Of a DNA stretch of 46,019 nt, positions 8,275 through 16,694 are shown one piece after another. The notes beneath the pieces were generated by a model, which was not told the DNA's origin, made no database searches, and saw only the letters and a list, made by a program, of their open reading frames with translations. Within the stretch, counting starts at the first letter, position 1; each line of letters starts with the position of its first letter. The position numbers were made by a program, and so were the translations under genes. The stretch is taken from contig CAMLHL010000012.1 of the NCBI GenBank assembly GCA_946479855.1, positions 1 to 46,019 on the forward strand. The letters run 5' to 3'. This DNA comes from an uncultured Pseudomonadota bacterium. GTDB taxonomy: Bacteria > Pseudomonadota > Gammaproteobacteria > Burkholderiales > Rhodocyclaceae.

Positions 8275-9953
8275 GAATGATGTTCCGGAAAAGGAGGAGG
8301 GGGGAGGCGAAAGCGTTCACGGAGTGTCGATATCGCATCAGCAGGGACGCGGCAATCATGCTCAAGTTGGTATGGATGCCCGGGCCATAGATCAAAACAG
8401 GACTGCCAGTACTCGAAGGTTCTGAGGTCATTGGGAGTGCCCCAGGATAGGAAATGGTCTACTTCGAAGATAAAGCAGCGCAGTCCCAACGCCAGTGCAT
8501 GGTTAATGCAGGAGTCTAGATAGAATTCGTCATTGACTCGGTCGTTCGTGGAAACTAGGCGTTCAAAGACATGTTCAAAATCCTCGATTCGCTTGAATGT
8601 GAAAGTGCCAATGATGATTGGGTCCTTGGCCGGATTGTCCAGAGGATACTTGACCGAGATGCGCTTGATGCTTTTGTCATTATTAACGTCAACCCACCCA
8701 AACATATGAGGGTGACGAATTGCATTTGTATGGCCACGTGCAACCCATACGATCACATCTATCTCAGGATTGAGCAATAAAGAGTTAAAGCGTGCATAGT
8801 CATAAAGCGCCCCATTGTCACAGGCTCCGAAGGTGATGGGGCCTTCCGCCTCACCATAGCGTAGTTTAAGCGCTTGAATGCCTAGTTGGGCCGAGCAAGC
8901 CTGTCCTTCGGTGACTGCTGGCGCGTTGTGAATTGCGGCATCGGGAAATTGATCCAGGATTGTTCGGGTTATGTCATCATGTCCAGGCATATCACGACGT
9001 AGTACGAATGCATGTTGGCGCGCTGCAGGTAGGTCGTGACTGGCCTGGATCACCATGGGGCGCCCCGATACGGGAATTAGTGGCTTCGTTTGTTGAAAGC
9101 CTTCTTTGGCAAAGCGCTGGCCAAGGCCGGCCATAGGCATGACCATCGAACCGGTAGCAGTTGTCACATTGTCGGACGAGTTCGATTCCGCACCAAGACG
9201 TCGAAATGTGTCGGACCAGTTGTTGTATTCGGCGACATCCGCAGGGGTTCCCCATTGCATGAAATGTTGCAGCGGATAGGTCGTAACGGTCAGCCCCGCA
9301 GCTAGCATAGGCTTATATGCCAAGCTGACATAGTATTCACCGCCAACATTCAGCCCTTGCTCCATCGTAGCTTCGAAGGCGTCAAGCATGATTTGGCCGG
9401 AACTAAAGTAATACGTGCCGCTGGATGCAAATTCATCCATGCGGTTATTCGTAAAGGGCTTCTTTTCCTGAATGTCGAGCACCCAACCATTTTGATCACG
9501 CATGTAAGCATAGTTAGTAGTACCCAGGGTGTGAGGGTGAAAACCCCTGTATGCAGGGATGGAGCCGGCGCATCCCGTTGCAGCGACAAAAGTTTTGAAG
9601 TGCTGCCAGTCCCAGTAACAGGTGAAGTCACAATAATTCACCACCACAGGTTCTTCTAAATTGATCAGATCGGAAACCTGTCTGACTGCATGTACAGGCC
9701 CCAGCTTGTGAGCTGGTATGCCCACAATACGGCCGCTTGGGCAATACTGATTGAGAATCTCAGCCATTCTGTATTCGGGGGTTTTTAGGTGGTCTTCATT
9801 ACAGATGAAAATGAAATCCTGTTCCCCCGGGAATAAATCAATTACATGCGCGATGATAGGTTTGCCATCGATTTCGATCAGCGGCTTGGGGACGGAGTAA
9901 CCGGCGCGTCGAAAACGTTCGCCAAAACCCGACATGGGGATAATTATTTGCAC
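8271..9953 (-). CDS. Tandem double sugar-nucleotidyltransferase
   Basis: This 560-residue protein contains two consecutive NTP-transferase domains. Half one (residues 1 to about 255) has PMSGFGERF then PKPLIEIDGKPII, an acidic NYCDF site and QWGTPADVAEY. Half two (about 265-545) has PMAGLGQRF then TKPLIPVSGRPMV, ACDNGALYDY and SWGTPNDLRTF. Both halves keep the nucleotide loop, the metal aspartate and the GTP-D motif, so both may be active. The start is GTG at 9953. The next ATG, at codon 7, would remove the first strand, and no strong ribosome site is visible. It opens the operon and should couple a sugar- or polyol-phosphate to a nucleotide. Two domains could mean two substrates or a catalytic/regulatory pair. 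Confidence 0.85.
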   Translation of the reverse strand: MQIIIPMSGFGERFRRAGYSVPKPLIEIDGKPIIAHVIDLFPGEQDFIFICNEDHLKTPEYRMAEILNQYCPSGRIVGIPAHKLGPVHAVRQVSDLINLEEPVVVNYCDFTCYWDWQHFKTFVAATGCAGSIPAYRGFHPHTLGTTNYAYMRDQNGWVLDIQEKKPFTNNRMDEFASSGTYYFSSGQIMLDAFEATMEQGLNVGGEYYVSLAYKPMLAAGLTVTTYPLQHFMQWGTPADVAEYNNWSDTFRRLGAESNSSDNVTTATGSMVMPMAGLGQRFAKEGFQQTKPLIPVSGRPMVIQASHDLPAARQHAFVLRRDMPGHDDITRTILDQFPDAAIHNAPAVTEGQACSAQLGIQALKLRYGEAEGPITFGACDNGALYDYARFNSLLLNPEIDVIVWVARGHTNAIRHPHMFGWVDVNNDKSIKRISVKYPLDNPAKDPIIIGTFTFKRIEDFEHVFERLVSTNDRVNDEFYLDSCINHALALGLRCFIFEVDHFLSWGTPNDLRTFEYWQSCFDLWPGHPYQLEHDCRVPADAISTLRERFRLPPPPFPEHHS

Positions 9954-10005
9954 GATGTATTTAGAGTGTGTGATGGAGATCGCTTATTAATCTCGGTGTG
10001 GCGAT

Positions 10006-10021
10006 CCTAATCCTGATTAGG
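10006..10021. promoter_or_regulatory. Perfect inverted repeat upstream of the nucleotidyltransferase operon
   Basis: CCTAATC and GATTAGG form a perfect 7-base inverted repeat around CT, 53 bases before the GTG start of the tandem nucleotidyltransferase. Size and position fit an operator or a small hairpin. No known regulator consensus was recognised. Confidence 0.35.
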
Positions 10022-10151
10022 TGAAATCTATCAGAACTGACAGACGACAATTTAATAGGGGCTGCCAATCTTGAATGGAACTGAAGGCGATTAGCCGTTT
10101 ATTGTGCCACACTTTAGCTCACAAAATTCCGCTTTGCGCTGGTGAGCTTTT

Positions 10152-10186
10152 TGAATCGCCCCGGAACTAGTAGACGCTCCGAAGCC
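10152..10186 (+). repeat. Left terminal inverted repeat of the IS3-type element
   Basis: It begins TGAATC and contains TAGACGCTC. Aligned to the reverse complement of 11339-11373, it shares TGAATC, CC, GG, TAGAC, CTC and AGCC blocks at the same spacing. Confidence 0.75.
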
Positions 10187-10211
10187 TTAATCTTAGGCGA
10201 AGGGAGAGGTC

Positions 10212-11355
10212 GTGAGCAGCAAGTGTTACCCGGAAAAATTCAGGATCGAAGCGGTCAAGCAGCTCTCTGGTCGCAGCCATGCGGTGGCCGATGTCGCCAA
10301 TGCATATGCGTCTCGCAACGCAGCCGGTATGAATGGATTAAGTGCTACAGCCTGCCTGAAGGCGAGCGGCTCGAACAGCAAGACCCGTCAGCCGAGATGT
10401 GGCGCCTCAATGTCAAATTGAAGCGCGTCACCGAGTAGCGCGATACCCTAAAAAAGGCCGCGGCGTACTTTGCCAAGGAATCTCGGTGAGGTACGTATTC
10501 CCTGGCCTACGAAGCGGCGTATCCGGTTCGCCTGCTGCGCCATGTGATGTCCGTCCACCCCCGCGGCTATTACACTTGGCGGTCCGAGCCAGCTTCGCTG
10601 CGTGCCAAGGAAGAGCAACGCTTGCTCGGCTTGATCAAGCACGCCTGGCTGTAAAGCGGCGGCGTCTGCGGCGGCCGCAAGATCACTCACGATCTGCGTG
10701 GCCTCGACGAGCGTTGCGGCAAGCACCGGGTTTATCGGTTGATGAAACAGGAAGGATCGTGTGCCCAGGTTGTCTATCGCCGCCGTACTCATCGTTACGG
10801 GTGCCCTGCGGTAGTCGCAAGCAACCGACTAGAACAGAACTTTGATGTAGATGCGCCAAATCAGGTGTGGTGAATGACATCACCTACATCATCATCCATG
10901 AGGGCTGGCTGTACCTGGCCATCGTGCTCGATTTGTTCTCAAGGCAGATCGTCGGCTGGGCAATGAATTCGCGAATGGACGGAGAGCTGGCAATCAATGC
11001 CTTGCTGATGGCCGCCTGACGGCGAAACCCCACCGCACCGGTAATCGTCCATTCTAATCAAGGGGGGCAATATAGCAGCCATGATTGGCAGGCTTTCCTG
11101 AAGGCGAACAATCTGGAAGCCTGCATGAGTCGACGGGGTAATTGTTACGACAACGCTGTGGCCGAGAGCTTCTTCCTGTTACTCAAGCGTGAGCGAATCC
11201 GGCGTAAGATCTACATCGATCACGACGAAGCGCACCGCGATGTCTTCAACTACATCGAATTGTTCTACAATCGGTAACGCGGCCACAGTTATACCGGCAA
11301 CGTTTCTCCGGTAGAGTTCGAATACCAGTATTTCAACCGGCTACAGAGTGTCTAG
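10212..11355 (+). pseudogene. Broken IS3-family transposase (orfA plus orfB remnants)
   Basis: From GTG at 10212 the frame encodes the start of an IS3 OrfA (KCYPEKFRIEAVKQ and a helix-turn-helix region). It shifts frame near 10305 to continue as WIKCYSLPEGERLEQQD, then meets an in-frame TAG at 10436. OrfB homology follows in pieces with stops near 10652, 10870 and 11018. The integrase core is still readable: [17 protein letters not shown] with the first Asp, VIVHSNQGGQY where the second catalytic Asp is now Asn, and GNCYDNAVAESFF with the final Glu. Typical OrfB ending residues (NVSPVEFEYQ) precede the stop at 11353-11355. The transposase cannot be functional. Confidence 0.88.
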
Positions 11356-11373
11356 AAAAACCACGGTGATTCA
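11339..11373 (-). repeat. Right terminal inverted repeat of the IS3-type element
   Basis: It overlaps the end of the transposase remnant (CTACAGAGTGTCTAG) and ends GGTGATTCA. It is the partner of 10152-10186. Confidence 0.75.
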
Positions 11374-11468
11374 CTTCGCTTTTCAGTCTTGGTTTTTGGT
11401 TGCTAACTTATTTTGATTTTGCCCATCACTTTGGAGTGGTTTTGCTGATTTAAGTCTCGGCGCTTGCT

Positions 11469-12317
11469 ATGCAAATAAATATACATAATGTCATCGTTGT
11501 ACGATTCAGCATTCGCGTTCAGGCTTGGAAGCGGCGAGTATTTTTCGACGATCGAACCCGTGATTCGTGGTTTGAATATCGTGCAGAGTTGTATCGCCAA
11601 ACTTTGGGGCGTTCGCTCAGTATGCAGACAGAACAACCGTCCTGTGTTTATCTGCTGATGGATGAAGGCGATCGATCTCTCTGTGAAAAATATTTGCAAG
11701 GGCTTGAGTTTACGCCGATTTATTCTGGTCAAACTCACCATGAGTTGCTAGTCGAAGATTTGGCGGCAAAAGGAATCGTTGATAATGTGGCAATGACTAG
11801 AATTGACTCTGATGACGTTCTTGGGAAAAACTACCTTAAGAACTTAAATGCCAAAATTCGCGAGGCCATAAGTGCAAGGGAAAGTACTGCTCTTATATTG
11901 ACCTGTAGCGGATATCGATCGAACTTTGTCGATGTGCAATCCGTATTCCATTGTGCGCCTCCATTTATAACCTTGTTTAGTGCTTGTTATCGTGGCGAAA
12001 GCGTTTATTTCGACGATCATAGAGAAATCATAAAAAAAGCACATATAAAAGATACGAGTGCCGAATGGATGCAGGTTATTCACGGGACCAATGTTTCAAA
12101 TGGATTCAAGCCAGCTAATACCAAGTCACTGGAGGTTTTTATGGCTGGTGATAGAGGGTCAGGCTTTACTGAGCTGAGACCGATTGATGAGCATTGGTTT
12201 CGGGATTGGTCTGGCTTTGACCTTCCCTCTCCTAACTTGTTTTCTCGCGCTCCTGTTGCTTCTTTATGGTCTCGCGTTAGGAGGTTATGGCGACAGTTGA
12301 GAGGTAAGACTGGATAA
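11469..12317 (+). CDS. Putative rhamnosyltransferase-like glycosyltransferase
   Basis: This 282-residue protein resembles the putative rhamnosyltransferase family. A HNVIVVRFSIR opening strand is followed by a segment with a Ser-Leu-Gln-like pattern (LGRSLSMQTEQP), a YLLMDEGD strand and the metal-binding TRIDSDDVLGKNYL motif. The final conserved patch includes a His-Gly-Thr-Asn-Val-Ser stretch (VIHGTNVS). It has no membrane helix or signal peptide, so it is cytoplasmic and probably adds a deoxyhexose to a surface glycan. It starts 95 bases after the decayed IS and is AT-rich, consistent with horizontal origin. Acceptor and donor cannot be determined from sequence alone. Confidence 0.75.
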   Translation: MQINIHNVIVVRFSIRVQAWKRRVFFDDRTRDSWFEYRAELYRQTLGRSLSMQTEQPSCVYLLMDEGDRSLCEKYLQGLEFTPIYSGQTHHELLVEDLAAKGIVDNVAMTRIDSDDVLGKNYLKNLNAKIREAISARESTALILTCSGYRSNFVDVQSVFHCAPPFITLFSACYRGESVYFDDHREIIKKAHIKDTSAEWMQVIHGTNVSNGFKPANTKSLEVFMAGDRGSGFTELRPIDEHWFRDWSGFDLPSPNLFSRAPVASLWSRVRRLWRQLRGKTG

Positions 12318-12642
12318 TAATCACGGCAATATTCTTTGGAGGCTATGACTGGGCATGCTTTTTCTTGCTAAGCCATAGTTTAAAGGTCTGCATAAGTACG
12401 TTTCATGTAACGTGATTTGAGAAAATCGTGTAATGCTCATTGTTGGTGGCTAAATAGATGTCTGAAATATGTTCACGGTTATTACTGTAGTACTGGTTAG
12501 TCAATAAAACCTGGCGATGAAGGATCAGGATTTGCATCAATCATCGCATGATTGATGTGCTGATTTAAGGTGTAGTCTGTTTTTTGCTCGCAGGCCCCGT
12601 CCTAGTTTTGGCAAGTTATGAGAATATCCGTCCGCCTCAGGA
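12318..12642. other. Intergenic stretch with one perfect palindrome
   Basis: This AT-rich sequence between two plus-strand glycosyltransferases has no intact gene. The only ordered element is the palindrome at 12535-12557, described separately. Confidence 0.4.
12535..12557. repeat. Perfect 10-base inverted repeat
   Basis: CATCAATCAT and its exact complement ATGATTGATG flank CGC. There is no T-run after it, so it is not a standard intrinsic terminator. It could be an operator, or a hairpin at the end of the 11469-12317 transcript. Confidence 0.5.
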
Positions 12643-12774
12643 TTGAGTGGTTTTGAAGAGTGGTTTGTGGAAGAACTAAGTAATGCTATCGCAATGGCGG
12701 TGACGAAGGAGCCTTTGGCATTCTTCCCTAAAGGGTATTTGATGCTGCGTTGGAGCAGTTTGTATGAAAATTAA
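12643..12774 (+). pseudogene. C-terminal remnant of an unknown gene
   Basis: A frame from TTG at 12643 encodes 43 residues that look like real protein (FEEWFVEEL, then PLAFFPKGY, LRWSSLYEN). It stops at 12772-12774, overlapping the next glycosyltransferase start by 11 bases. The frame is closed by TGA at 12619-12621, and no good start precedes it. The acidic-aromatic composition and the tight overlap suggest the end of a former gene in the polysaccharide operon whose 5' part was deleted. I do not recognise the family. Confidence 0.4.
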
Positions 12775-13597
12775 AGAATTGCCAGCAATTTACTGGCGTT
12801 CAAGGCGCTTGCTCGCCTCCTATCATATTCTGCGTGAAACTCAAGGTGAGGGGGCGGTGTTGCCACTGGTGGTTTCGCTGACATCTATTCCTTCCCGTCT
12901 CAAAACATTGCATCTAACTGTTTTGAGTATCCTTGACGCTCCTGTTCGGCCTAAGAAAATCATCTTATGGCTAAACGATTCATTGCGGGGGGGCTTGCCC
13001 AAGCGGTTAACTGAATTGCAGGGTACGTGTTTCGAGATTCGTTTTTCTCCCGGCACCTCGTCTCATCGGAAATTGATTTTTACATTGCGGGAAATGCCCG
13101 ATGCTACAGTCGTAACTTGCGACGACGATATTATGTATCCGCAAGACTGGTTGAACGGTTTGTATGCGGAGCATCAGGCTAAGCAGGAATGTATCGTTGG
13201 GCACATCTGCCGTACTATTGCCTACGGCAACGATGGTGCCTTGTTACCATATAAGTATTGGAAGCATGCCCCTGCAGGAGCGTGCGGTCGGGACATTCTA
13301 CCGGTAGGTGTTGGCGGAGTCTTGTATCCACCGGGAAGTCTGCATCATGATGTCTTTGATGAGACACTCTATATGCGCTTGGCCCCGAGGGCTGATGACC
13401 TGTGGTTCAAAGTCATGGCCGTGCTGCAGGGAACGGTCTCCTGTAGTTCAGTTACGCCGACTGCGACACCGCTTCCTTGCCCGATTTTTTCTGATATATC
13501 GTTGGGTGATAGTAATGTTAAGTTGGACATGAATCGGGTCCAACTTGATGATATTTGCCGCTACTATGACATCAGCTTGGCTAGCAATAGCCAATAA
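12764..13597 (+). CDS. Glycosyltransferase-like protein (GT-A fold)
   Basis: This 277-residue cytoplasmic protein has a VSLTSIPSRLKTL opening, a KKIILWLND strand and a VTCDDDIMYPQDW metal-binding motif, the layout of a GT-A sugar transferase. The middle has a GRDILPVGVGGVLYPPG patch typical of capsule-cluster transferases, and ADDLWFKVMA probably supplies a catalytic acid. A G7 run at 12987-12993 lies in the coding sequence. The ATG overlaps the 3' end of the upstream gene remnant. It ends 89 bases before the convergent GT4 gene. The sugar and acceptor are unknown. Confidence 0.75.
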   Translation: MKIKELPAIYWRSRRLLASYHILRETQGEGAVLPLVVSLTSIPSRLKTLHLTVLSILDAPVRPKKIILWLNDSLRGGLPKRLTELQGTCFEIRFSPGTSSHRKLIFTLREMPDATVVTCDDDIMYPQDWLNGLYAEHQAKQECIVGHICRTIAYGNDGALLPYKYWKHAPAGACGRDILPVGVGGVLYPPGSLHHDVFDETLYMRLAPRADDLWFKVMAVLQGTVSCSSVTPTATPLPCPIFSDISLGDSNVKLDMNRVQLDDICRYYDISLASNSQ

Positions 13598-13686
13598 CTA
13601 AGCACTTCGGGGGCGGTTCTTTTCGGCGACTCATAGCAAGAGCTTGGGGCGCGCCTATAGTGTCCGTTGTCTTCGGTCATCACCCC

Positions 13687-14745
13687 TTAATTGGTGTGAT
13701 GTTCCATTAGCGTTTTAAAGAAATCGCAGAGCGCTTTCGCTTCCCTCTCGACGGTATAAAACTGTTCGACCTTTTTTCGCCCGCGTGCGCCCATGATCGG
13801 TAACAGTTCTGGCTCCCGCATCAGTTTTTCCAACTGAGCACGTGTCGCTGCGACATCGCCACACGGTGCGGTATATCCGTCGGTGCCCTCTTCAATAATC
13901 TCCGGCCAGGCGCCAGCGTGACTGGCAAGAACAGCAACCCCACTGCTCATTGCTTCCAGAACCGTTAAGCCGAAACCTTCATTACGGCTCAGTGCCGCGA
14001 CTATCGACATGGCCCGAAATAGCTCCGGCACGCGCGCAAACGGTTGCTTTCCTAAAAAGACAACACGCTCACTCAAGCCCGCAGCCGCAATTTTTTGCTT
14101 TTGCCGCGTGACGAAGTTTTCGTTGTCGGGGGTGATATCGCCACCGATCACCAACGTAAAATCCGGATAGATTGGCAGCAGGGGTAAGCTGGCCTCAATT
14201 AATATGTCTACGCCTTTTTGCTCGCGCACCCGGCCAAAGATACCGATGCCGTATTTGCCGGGCAAACCCAATGCGCGCCAGGCAGCGGCACGATCTGTTG
14301 GCGGGTGGTAAAAATTCTTGTCTATACCGTGAGGAATAATTGCCGCTGGCGGTATTTTTAAATAACTGGCCGCGGCAGCGCAGGTGGATATTACCGCATC
14401 CATCTTGCCCATCAACCACCGAGTGAAACTACTGTGATAACGCTGTGCAGTTGAAGTGAAAACAATTTTTATTTTTGCGTTAAAAACATGTTTGAGTACC
14501 AGCGCCTGAATCATCTCGTCGTTGCGGCGTGCATGAAATACTCGCCAACGACCATCCGGTAACGGGGCGTGTGCCAGTTTCGCGACCTCGCGAAAGGTGA
14601 GGCTCGGCACATTGGCGGGTAAGTGGTGTTTCCCCATTACCGCCAAATTGAGATATTTTTGTTGCTCATGCAACACTTGCAGCATGGTTGAAGTCACCCC
14701 GGAAAAGCGGGGATTTGAATTTCCCAATATCAGCTCGATAGACAC
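13687..14745 (-). CDS. GT4-family glycosyltransferase
   Basis: This 352-residue GT-B enzyme has IIPHGIDKNFY in the linker, GIGIFGRVREQKGVDILI as the start of the donor domain, and the donor-binding RNEGFGLTVLEAMSSGVAV motif with its two glutamates (EGFG...E). Family 4 enzymes are retaining transferases that take NDP-sugars and build lipopolysaccharide core or capsule. It is the last gene of a three-gene minus-strand operon and starts 32 bases after the Stealth-type gene. It has no signal or membrane helix, although hydrophobic patches suggest membrane association. Confidence 0.88.
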   Translation of the reverse strand: MSIELILGNSNPRFSGVTSTMLQVLHEQQKYLNLAVMGKHHLPANVPSLTFREVAKLAHAPLPDGRWRVFHARRNDEMIQALVLKHVFNAKIKIVFTSTAQRYHSSFTRWLMGKMDAVISTCAAAASYLKIPPAAIIPHGIDKNFYHPPTDRAAAWRALGLPGKYGIGIFGRVREQKGVDILIEASLPLLPIYPDFTLVIGGDITPDNENFVTRQKQKIAAAGLSERVVFLGKQPFARVPELFRAMSIVAALSRNEGFGLTVLEAMSSGVAVLASHAGAWPEIIEEGTDGYTAPCGDVAATRAQLEKLMREPELLPIMGARGRKKVEQFYTVEREAKALCDFFKTLMEHHTN

Positions 14746-14777
14746 GAATTACGCAACCTCAGCGCGAAAAGGCATCA

Positions 14778-15815
14778 TCAATTGCCTTTTTTATTAACAT
14801 CAAACGATGACAAAAATTGTTCTAAGGTACCCACGCGCTGACGTATCCATGTCTTTACGATGGTTTGTATTTCTTCGGTGCCCATATCCAGGCCCTGTAC
14901 ACACGCAAATGCATATCGTTCAGATTTATCTGCGATTTGTATTTGCTGTTTGATATGCGCTACGCTCTGATCCGCTGCTTTTATCTGCATTGTTTTTAAA
15001 GTGTTATCCACGACGGTTTCAGCGCCAGCCACTGCTACATAGGTTGCCAACGCCTCGCCAACAAATTGCTTTTCAGAACGAAACCGGTAGCGAATATTTT
15101 CTTCAAACAAATCGGGGTGGGCGGCGTAAAAATCGGCCACTGCGTGCTTCAAACATGGATGGGGGTTGTGATTCAGGCGTAGATAGTGCTTGTTCATGCC
15201 CGCTAATTTTGCCGCCATTTCCTGTCCAAGCAGATGACTGGCTCTGTCCGGCTTGCGCTTGGCAAGTATTGCTTTCAACTTGGACAGGAGTCGTCCCCGA
15301 AAGCTGAGGTGCTTGAATTGGGCGGTGCGGCCCCTGACTACCATTTTTCCATCGCGGAAAAAATCGCTCTCCTGTACTGGTCGCAAGAGAAGAAAATCAT
15401 CATTGAAGAAAATAAAATGATCGGACAAGCCTTCAATTCGCCAGAGTGCTGTAGTAAGTGAGCGTATGTTAAAGATAGGTAGAACAGAGAGGCGCCCACG
15501 AAAAATTTCCGTGTGGTCAACGATCTTGACGCGATCTTGATAAGGCGTATTACCCAGCGTTTTTATGAGGGATGGTGTTTGGTCGTCACTGACTATGAAT
15601 ATGGTGCGGATCCAGGGGGCAAAGCGAAATATCGACGTAACGCAACAAGCTAATTCACCCGAATCGTTGAGGCGTGATTGGCTAACTGTCGAGGGACGCT
15701 CGATACCCTGTTGCCGGAGGCAGTCGCTTAGCTTCTGGGCGTGCTTGGGATCGGCCCCATCCACCCAGGTAATAACGGCATCAACCGGTACCGGATTCGT
15801 CGTCACCGAATGCAT
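14778..15815 (-). CDS. Stealth-family sugar-phosphate transferase (capsule/exopolysaccharide)
   Basis: This 345-residue protein carries the Stealth conserved regions: VDAVITWVDGADPKH (region 1) near the N-terminus, FRFAPWIRTIFIVSDDQTPS (region 2), FIFFNDDFLLLRP (an acidic motif in region 2), and HNPHPCLKHA with YRFRSEKQF (region 3-like). Stealth proteins transfer a hexose-1-phosphate from a UDP-sugar, making phosphodiester-linked capsular polymers, and are related to GlcNAc-1-phosphotransferase. Its presence suggests that the surface polymer here contains a phosphodiester. It sits between GT2 and GT4 genes in one operon (45- and 32-base gaps). Confidence 0.88.
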   Translation of the reverse strand: MHSVTTNPVPVDAVITWVDGADPKHAQKLSDCLRQQGIERPSTVSQSRLNDSGELACCVTSIFRFAPWIRTIFIVSDDQTPSLIKTLGNTPYQDRVKIVDHTEIFRGRLSVLPIFNIRSLTTALWRIEGLSDHFIFFNDDFLLLRPVQESDFFRDGKMVVRGRTAQFKHLSFRGRLLSKLKAILAKRKPDRASHLLGQEMAAKLAGMNKHYLRLNHNPHPCLKHAVADFYAAHPDLFEENIRYRFRSEKQFVGEALATYVAVAGAETVVDNTLKTMQIKAADQSVAHIKQQIQIADKSERYAFACVQGLDMGTEEIQTIVKTWIRQRVGTLEQFLSSFDVNKKGN

Positions 15816-15860
15816 ACCTTAAACACAGCTGATTGTTGCCAATGTAGAAAATGAAGCGAA

Positions 15861-16694
15861 TCAAGGTCGGACCGACGAATCATTGAGCTGTTTAATTCCA
15901 CACGGCGTTTCCGTAATGTGCTCTTTTACTGTGGTCGCCCGAATATTACGATTTGTCTCCCAGTCCACTTTGTTTTCATAGCCACGAGCATGATCAAGGT
16001 GAACGCAAATGGCGCTGTAGCGAATTTGTTTTGCTTTTAAACCGATATTGGTCAGGCGCTCACCAAATTCACGATCTTGTCCGCCGTAGCGCATTCGTTC
16101 GTCAAAACCGTTTACCCGAAAGGCATCGGCCAGATAACAGGAGGCGTTGTGCCCATTCCAGCTAGGCTTGGTCAAGGTTAATTTATTATAGATGGCTGCA
16201 CGTACGGCGCCAGCGTTCAATTTCATAAATTTTATGCTGGATTTCATACCGCGTTCAAGTAACCAGGGCGTCAGAAAACAGTTCCCTTGGGCAATATCAT
16301 TCTGAGTGATTGCCTTGCTGATATCCATTGGCAACTTGAAATAACCTCCGGAGAGGAAAAATCCCGGCTGTGCGTTTGCGCGATGTGCGGCGATGAAATC
16401 GTTTCTTGGAATACAGTCACCATCGGTCATGACGACGTATTCACCTTTTGCGGCGAGCAGTGCTTTGTTCAGAATGCGGCACTTTTGAAAACCCTCGTCT
16501 TCATGCCAGATATGCTGTATTGCCATTCCTGTTTCATCACGCGTACGATCGATGAGCTGTCGCGTTTCATCGGTAGAGCCATCGTCAGCAATCACTACCT
16601 CAAAATTCGTGTCTGTCTGATAATGAAAGCCCCACAAAACCTTCTGTAACCATTCGGGCGAATTGTAGGTAGTAAATATGACGCTAATTTTCAA
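15861..16694 (-). CDS. GT2 glycosyltransferase with galactosyltransferase-type C-terminal domain
   Basis: This 277-residue protein has an N-terminal GT2 domain (VIFTTYNSPEWL, ADDGSTDET, TDGDCIPRNDF as the DXD site). A C-terminal Glyco_transf_7-like segment holds WNGHNASCYLADAFRVNGFD and YGGQDREFGERL, where the Gly-Gly-Gln-Asp-Arg-Glu cluster is the expected catalytic and acceptor region. This two-domain layout is common in capsule and LPS clusters. It is the first gene of the three-gene minus-strand operon. A perfect AT-rich palindrome lies 87 bases upstream. Confidence 0.88.
   Translation of the reverse strand: MKISVIFTTYNSPEWLQKVLWGFHYQTDTNFEVVIADDGSTDETRQLIDRTRDETGMAIQHIWHEDEGFQKCRILNKALLAAKGEYVVMTDGDCIPRNDFIAAHRANAQPGFFLSGGYFKLPMDISKAITQNDIAQGNCFLTPWLLERGMKSSIKFMKLNAGAVRAAIYNKLTLTKPSWNGHNASCYLADAFRVNGFDERMRYGGQDREFGERLTNIGLKAKQIRYSAICVHLDHARGYENKVDWETNRNIRATTVKEHITETPCGIKQLNDSSVRP

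Larger units (their letters stand above)
10152..11373 (+). mobile_element. Decayed IS3-family insertion sequence
   Basis: The element is about 1222 bases. Its ends are imperfect inverted repeats of about 35 bases: 10152-10186 starting TGAATCGCC, and 11339-11373 ending GGTGATTCA, with roughly two thirds of positions matching. Between them lie remnants of the two IS3 genes, orfA and orfB. No convincing 3-4 base target duplication flanks it. Many inactivating changes show an old, immobile copy. It splits the polysaccharide region between the minus-strand nucleotide-sugar operon and the plus-strand glycosyltransferases. Confidence 0.85.

Noticed and set aside
13650..13710. Possible terminator between the convergent 13597 and 13687 gene ends
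   Set aside because: A CATCACC/GGTG-GATG hairpin overlaps the GT4 stop and has a mismatch and no T-run.
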